Origin: JBCCCJ01 sp039029315
GTDB taxonomy: Bacteria > Bacteroidota > Bacteroidia > J057
NCBI GenBank assembly: GCA_039029315.1
Contig: JBCCGK010000075.1
Location: 1 to 62,441 of the forward strand
Reading direction: 5' to 3'
Length of the DNA stretch: 62,441 nt
The notes below the pieces were generated by a model, which was not told the DNA's origin, made no database searches, and was given only the letters and a program-made list of their open reading frames with translations. Of the stretch, positions 62,405-62,441 are shown in pieces. Position numbers and translations under genes: made by a program. Positions within the stretch are counted from its first letter, which is position 1. Every line of letters starts with the position of its first letter.

Positions 62405-62441
62405 GTAAAAACCGCTGACCGGTTGGTCTGGTGCGCACCAG

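Overview
The window looks like a chromosomal segment of a Bacteroidota bacterium, most plausibly a Saprospiria- or Cytophagia-like environmental lineage (inference). Supporting signs are a SusC/SusD outer-membrane pair with a SusE-like lipoprotein, a type IX secretion (T9SS) C-terminal sorting domain, two TAnnTTTG-type -7 promoter elements, a tetratricopeptide histidine kinase and many secreted lipoproteins. No plasmid, phage or conjugation genes are visible.

Layout. 1-266: dispersed repeat; an inverted copy lies at the other window end. 267-1058: small secreted protein. 1093-20051: six tightly packed minus-strand genes, a cassette of four giant proteins with no assignable function (2068, 1134, 1535 and about 735 aa) and two HNH-nuclease-like proteins in the middle. 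Only a LamG-like fold, a phage-tail-collar-like C-terminus and a DUF6603-like region can be recognised in the giants. This is the best candidate for an undescribed system. 20478-27670: a cytochrome P450, a halogenase-like FAD enzyme, a UbiA-type prenyltransferase, a small membrane protein and an MMPL/RND exporter, which together suggest synthesis and export of a lipid or pigment. 27688-32324: a sugar-dehydrogenase/PKD/cytochrome c lipoprotein, a small lipoprotein and a membrane class III nucleotide cyclase. 32457-36949: a two-subunit NAD-type molybdenum formate dehydrogenase, closed by a strong terminator.

37100-41596: a degenerate repeat, a Roco (LRR-Roc-COR) GTPase gene split by a probable one-base frameshift, tRNA-Val(GAC) with its terminator, and an extended SDR. 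41728-45006: a ureohydrolase-fold protein that has lost most of its metal ligands, and a TPR sensor kinase. 45318-51526: an ECF sigma factor and anti-sigma pair divergent from two tandem DUF4331 proteins; the second carries a cellulose-binding-like CBM3 and a T9SS sorting domain. 51605-54714: DUF6503-like protein, VAT-1-like oxidoreductase and an endonuclease/exonuclease/phosphatase protein. 54757-54907: a MITE with 10-bp target duplication. 54941-60929: SusC-SusD-SusE-like operon with promoter and terminator. 61328-62062: PlsC acyltransferase, followed by repeats to the window end.

Functional reading. The SusCD operon imports an unknown polymer. The sigma/anti-sigma pair probably controls itself and perhaps the DUF4331 surface proteins. 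Formate dehydrogenase feeds NADH. The six-gene cassette has no assignable job from sequence alone. All family calls were made by eye from motifs; none was confirmed by a database search.
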